Source: Phymorhynchus buccinoides
Taxonomy: Eukaryota; Mollusca; Gastropoda; Neogastropoda; Raphitomidae
NCBI GenBank assembly: GCA_017654935.2
Contig: CM065687.1
Coordinates: forward strand, 14,444,144-14,508,143
DNA: 64,000 nt
Direction of reading: 5' to 3'
This document shows, in pieces, positions 60,636 through 64,000 of this stretch. The stretch's first letter is position 1. Each line of letters begins with the position of its first letter. The position numbers and the translations under genes are program-made. Under the pieces are notes generated by a model. That model worked only from the letters and a program-made list of their open reading frames with translations, ran no database searches and was not told the origin of the DNA.

Positions 60636-61489
60636 GAAATATGGTTTTTAATGTTTGTATGATGTGGGTACCTAAACATTAGGGAAAAGAAAGCTAAAAT
60701 ACAAAATATGCATAATTTAAAGCGCATAACATTATTACACATACAAAGGACTCAAGCAGTTATGTAATTAGTTTTTTTCATTAATTAGCACTACCCTTCT
60801 ATCATCATGCGTAATCTTTTCGTTACCTTCTGTTGTTGTTGTTTTCGTTCCCTGGGCAGCTTAAACACTCTGGGGGCACACCCAGTGCCATGTGAACATT
60901 TCGCATGGCCTTGGGTGGGAAGATTACGTGTATGGCTGCGCTTTTAAAGGGCCCCGCCACATGGGCGGCCATACTCCGACTTCAGGGGACTTCGCTCCAT
61001 TCATGGAACCACCCACACGTTCACTACACCCGTGGAGCGACAACATCCAACAATTCTTTATAATATTACAGCGCGCAGGGAGAACTACCACTGGTAAAGA
61101 CAGCTTCCATTGGACACAGCCGTATCATTTTAATATTGGCCATAGGTCAATTTCACTTGCATCACCTTTACAGACACAGTGAATAGCCAATGACCCTTGG
61201 CCATTCGTTACCTTCTTACAATTGTTTTCTTCTTTTTCTTCTTCCTGTATCGAGATGGACAGCACCAAATAATATGGCGTTTGAAATCCAAACACTTTGA
61301 TCTCGCTAGGCAGGTGGCGTGTGCTCTCAGCTCCAATTATTATTTTATTTTGGTCTAATATCATAGAAAATAAATTTTGAAATTGAAATGCAATGACTTG
61401 AGTTTTCCCCATCAATAAATATTACCAAAGTAATTATAAGGTACATTAATTCCATTGACAAAATATCCATTTCTCAATTCTGAATACAG
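60633..61489. other. Non-coding
   Basis: No gene supported. The 60850-61180 part is GC-richer and looks like a dispersed repeat (GGGCCCCGCCACATGGGCGG). Confidence 0.4.
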
Positions 61490-61617
61490 TGGACATTATG
61501 AAAAGCGAAGGAAAGCCAAGGAAGCTAAACTTCTACAATGGTTCCCACGACGGTCTGATAAAAGATTAACTCTAACAATGCGAGTTTTTCTACACAGGCT
61601 TCTATAATGATAAGGTT

Positions 61618-61656
<39 letters not shown>
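61490..61656 (+). pseudogene. Relic of a receptor-gene 3' end
   Basis: GAAAAGCGAAGGAAAGCCAA, AGCTAAACTTCTACAATGG and AGATTAACTCT match the last 25 codons and stop region of the receptor at 57080-60502. The shared 3' UTR phrases CGAGTTTTT and CTACACAGGCTTCTATA and the GA microsatellite (61620-61656) follow. Small deletions remove parts of the coding end. Nothing upstream of about 61490 matches, so only the tail of a further paralogue, or a tandem duplication fragment, remains. Confidence 0.8.
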
Positions 61657-61660
<4 letters not shown>

Positions 61661-64000
61661 ATTGATTGATTGAATTTTATTTATAGAGGGTAATAGAGTA
61701 AGCAATAACATGCCTTTTTTTTTACATCCAGCCCTCTGGACAAAATACATATATAAAAGTAGAAAATGGAAAACGAAAATAAACACATACAAAGTAATAT
61801 AAAGCATGCAAAAAAACATCCCTATATTGTAACACATCAATAACAAAATCAAACCTATTATTATTAACTATGCTAATTATTAACATTCAAAATGTGTGAA
61901 GTAAGCGCATACACACGGGAAAATAAAACCCAATCCTACTTTTCACACTCATCTTTAAACATTCAAAATAGAGAAGTGCACAAACATAAAAAATTAAAAA
62001 ATACCTCAATCATACTTCATCATTAAAATGTACTTATTTGAAGAAACCCATGCATATAATAAGTCAAACATAGTATTACTTTACCTACTCATCTTAGCAT
62101 GCACAATTTAAAATGTAAATACATGTACCCATGGCAACATGAAACCTATTCCTACATTCCATTATTCATTTTTAGCATGAACATATTAAAAAGTAAACAC
62201 ACACTCGTAACAAAAGCAAACCTAGTCATATTATTTGCAAGCGAATACACATATTAAAAAGTAAATACTGCTCATAACGAAATCAAGCCTAAACCTACTT
62301 TCTAGTCCTCATCTTTAACACACACATAAGTAAAACTTAACTCATTACAAAATGAAAACTAATCCTTATTTTACATACTCGTAACATGTACACATTTTGA
62401 ATTTAAAGCCGATACACATAATAAAATCAAGCCTAAGCCCATTTTACATACTAATCTTAAAAATACATCAAGCTTAAATGTAAGCACATAGGCTACACAT
62501 GACAGAATAAAACCAAATCCTATTCTACATACTCAAAATGCACGCATGCAATTTGGAACAGTCAGTACACATTACTGTATTTTGTTGTTGCGTGGATGCC
62601 TTCCTCTCATGGCGACACATCACCACACAAAATTTGAAGCGATTCGGTTAAGCGGTTCGGGGGATATCTTTGGGACAGACAGAAAACCCACATTACTGAC
62701 TGTTCGAAAGTGCATTGATTCTGAATGTGTGACTTTTCAAGAGGAGAGGGGAAGTTGTTGAAAGGGGCATTTTGTTGACTGAACTCGTTCTGATTAACGA
62801 TTTTTTTGAATGAACTTAATGTTAAAAGAATAAATTCAGTTTTGTTATGAGGTGGGTGCGTTTTATTGAGTTCGTGAGTTTTCGGAGATGATTGTCTTTC
62901 TGGGCCTTAACTTTTGGTCGCTAGTGTACATGCGATGGGGAATCTGCGGAGTTCATATACTGTGATCGGATCTACAAACAGGTTTTCCTAGTTGAGTGCA
63001 TGTGGGGGTGAGGGGTGTGTGTGGTTGACAGGGGACTAAAGGGCGACAGTAATTGTATATATAAATTATTGTAGATAATGTATTTGTGAGTTATTGTAGC
63101 GAGTAACGTTTTGGAGTAGCCTTTTGGATTACACGTTTCTTATTGAGTCCCCTTTACCCTTCCATTTACCCCCTGATTTAACTCGTTAGGACTGGTGGCT
63201 AGGGATGGTTGGGAAAGGGGAGGGGGGTATAGCCTGGGAAACTTTCTTCGCGTTTATCATCTTTCTTCTATCTAAAGTAAATAGGCCCGCTCTTGTCCCT
63301 TTCCCAATCCATTTCATCTTCTAGGTTTTGTATGTATATGCTTTGTGTGCCTGAATCTTAAATAAATGTTGTTTTGTGAATGTTACTCTTAGCCTGGACT
63401 GGTGTGTGGTTGGGGGTGCGCTTGTGGTCCTGTGCTCCTCTCTCTGAATCGTCCACTCTTGGGGTTGATTCCTTGGGATTGACCCTGTGAGTTTGACAGT
63501 GTGTACTGTATGTGGTTAACAGTTTCCGACTGAGACCACTGTCCTGTATAGTAGTAGTAGTAGTGTAATAGGGCTAGAAGTGGGCCTCTCGGCCCTTTCT
63601 TGATTGTTTAATTTGATTAAGGTTTCACAATGATTGCGCAAACCTAAGCTAAACTAGTCTTAATTTATTTTTTATTTTTTGGGAATGGACTTTCATTTTT
63701 AATGATCAAAAAATTTGAAAGCTCTTATCATCTTAGGATCTTGGTTCAGAAGCTTTTTAAGTGTTAATATTAGGTGCCTGTTTGATGTTTGTATAGTGAG
63801 ATTCCAGAGATTCTTTTAGGAATGGATATGTTTTTACACTGACTGCAATCATGGGTTCTCTCTCTCTCTCTTTCACCACAACTGCAGATTTCAAACCAAC
63901 AACAGTCAATGCAATCATATAATTTGACATTTTACACATTTTATTTAAGTATTCTGATTAGGAGGCAAAAGACATTAACAAGTGAAAACATGAATTAAAT
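61657..64000. other. Non-coding end of window
   Basis: An ATTGATTGATTGATTG run at about 61657-61672 followed by repeat-like AT-rich sequence. A CACAAAATTTGAAGCGATTC / GGACAGACAGA stretch at 62620-62690 looks like a piece of a dispersed repeat. A short TAG microsatellite lies near 63549 and a CT run near 63858. No gene recognised. Confidence 0.5.

Overview
The window looks like nuclear DNA of a mollusc, most likely a gastropod (inference). It is AT-rich, crowded with microsatellites and transposon remains, and carries spliced genes. Its best genes are three large receptors of the GRL101 type, joining LDL-receptor class A repeats, a C-type-lectin-like domain, leucine-rich repeats and seven membrane helices. 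That architecture was first described in the snail Lymnaea and is related to relaxin receptors. The window has two gaps of exactly 500 N (5503-6002 and 26111-26610), so it is three contigs joined in a scaffold.

Layout. Contig 1 (1-5502) holds a decayed LINE tail, a 330-bp trinucleotide array, a cluster of GA/GT/AC microsatellites and the end of a Ty3/gypsy pol gene running into the gap. Contig 2 (6003-26110) is almost entirely a second version of 34451-54800 in contig 3. In order, both versions carry a broken Mutator-like transposase, CT-rich tracts, a 61-bp tandem repeat, an SGNH-hydrolase ORF, a second tandem array of about 60 bp, a Lys/Ala/Pro-rich exon, a minus-strand receptor gene, a LINE end, a RING finger between inverted satellite arms, another LINE end and a CTGTCTGTGTGT minisatellite. 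Because contig 2 lies exactly between the gaps and has many single-base indels, a retained alternative haplotype is the simplest explanation; a real segmental duplication is the alternative.

Contig 3 (26611-64000) starts with an orphan exon of an ADP-ribosylglycohydrolase. A field of small inverted-repeat elements with readable target-site duplications follows (piggyBac-like with TTAA, mariner-like with TA and a second element nested inside, one with 11-bp flanks, and a perfect foldback), together with a CR1/L2-like LINE whose reverse transcriptase has lost a catalytic aspartate. Copy 2 of the duplicated block comes next. The third receptor gene (57080-60502, plus strand) stands head-to-head with the copy-2 receptor, and a 130-bp relic of a further receptor 3' end lies at 61.5 kb.

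How the genes relate. The plus-strand receptor keeps every class A activation motif I looked for. The two minus-strand copies share an unusual state: the membrane bundle is complete but the helix-2 Asp, D/ERY, CWxP and NPxxY are all replaced, and the two ectodomains differ in clustered patches. This suggests signalling-impaired, decoy or otherwise atypical receptors under changing selection, and is the most interesting biology here. I saw no CRISPR array, operon, tRNA or rRNA.
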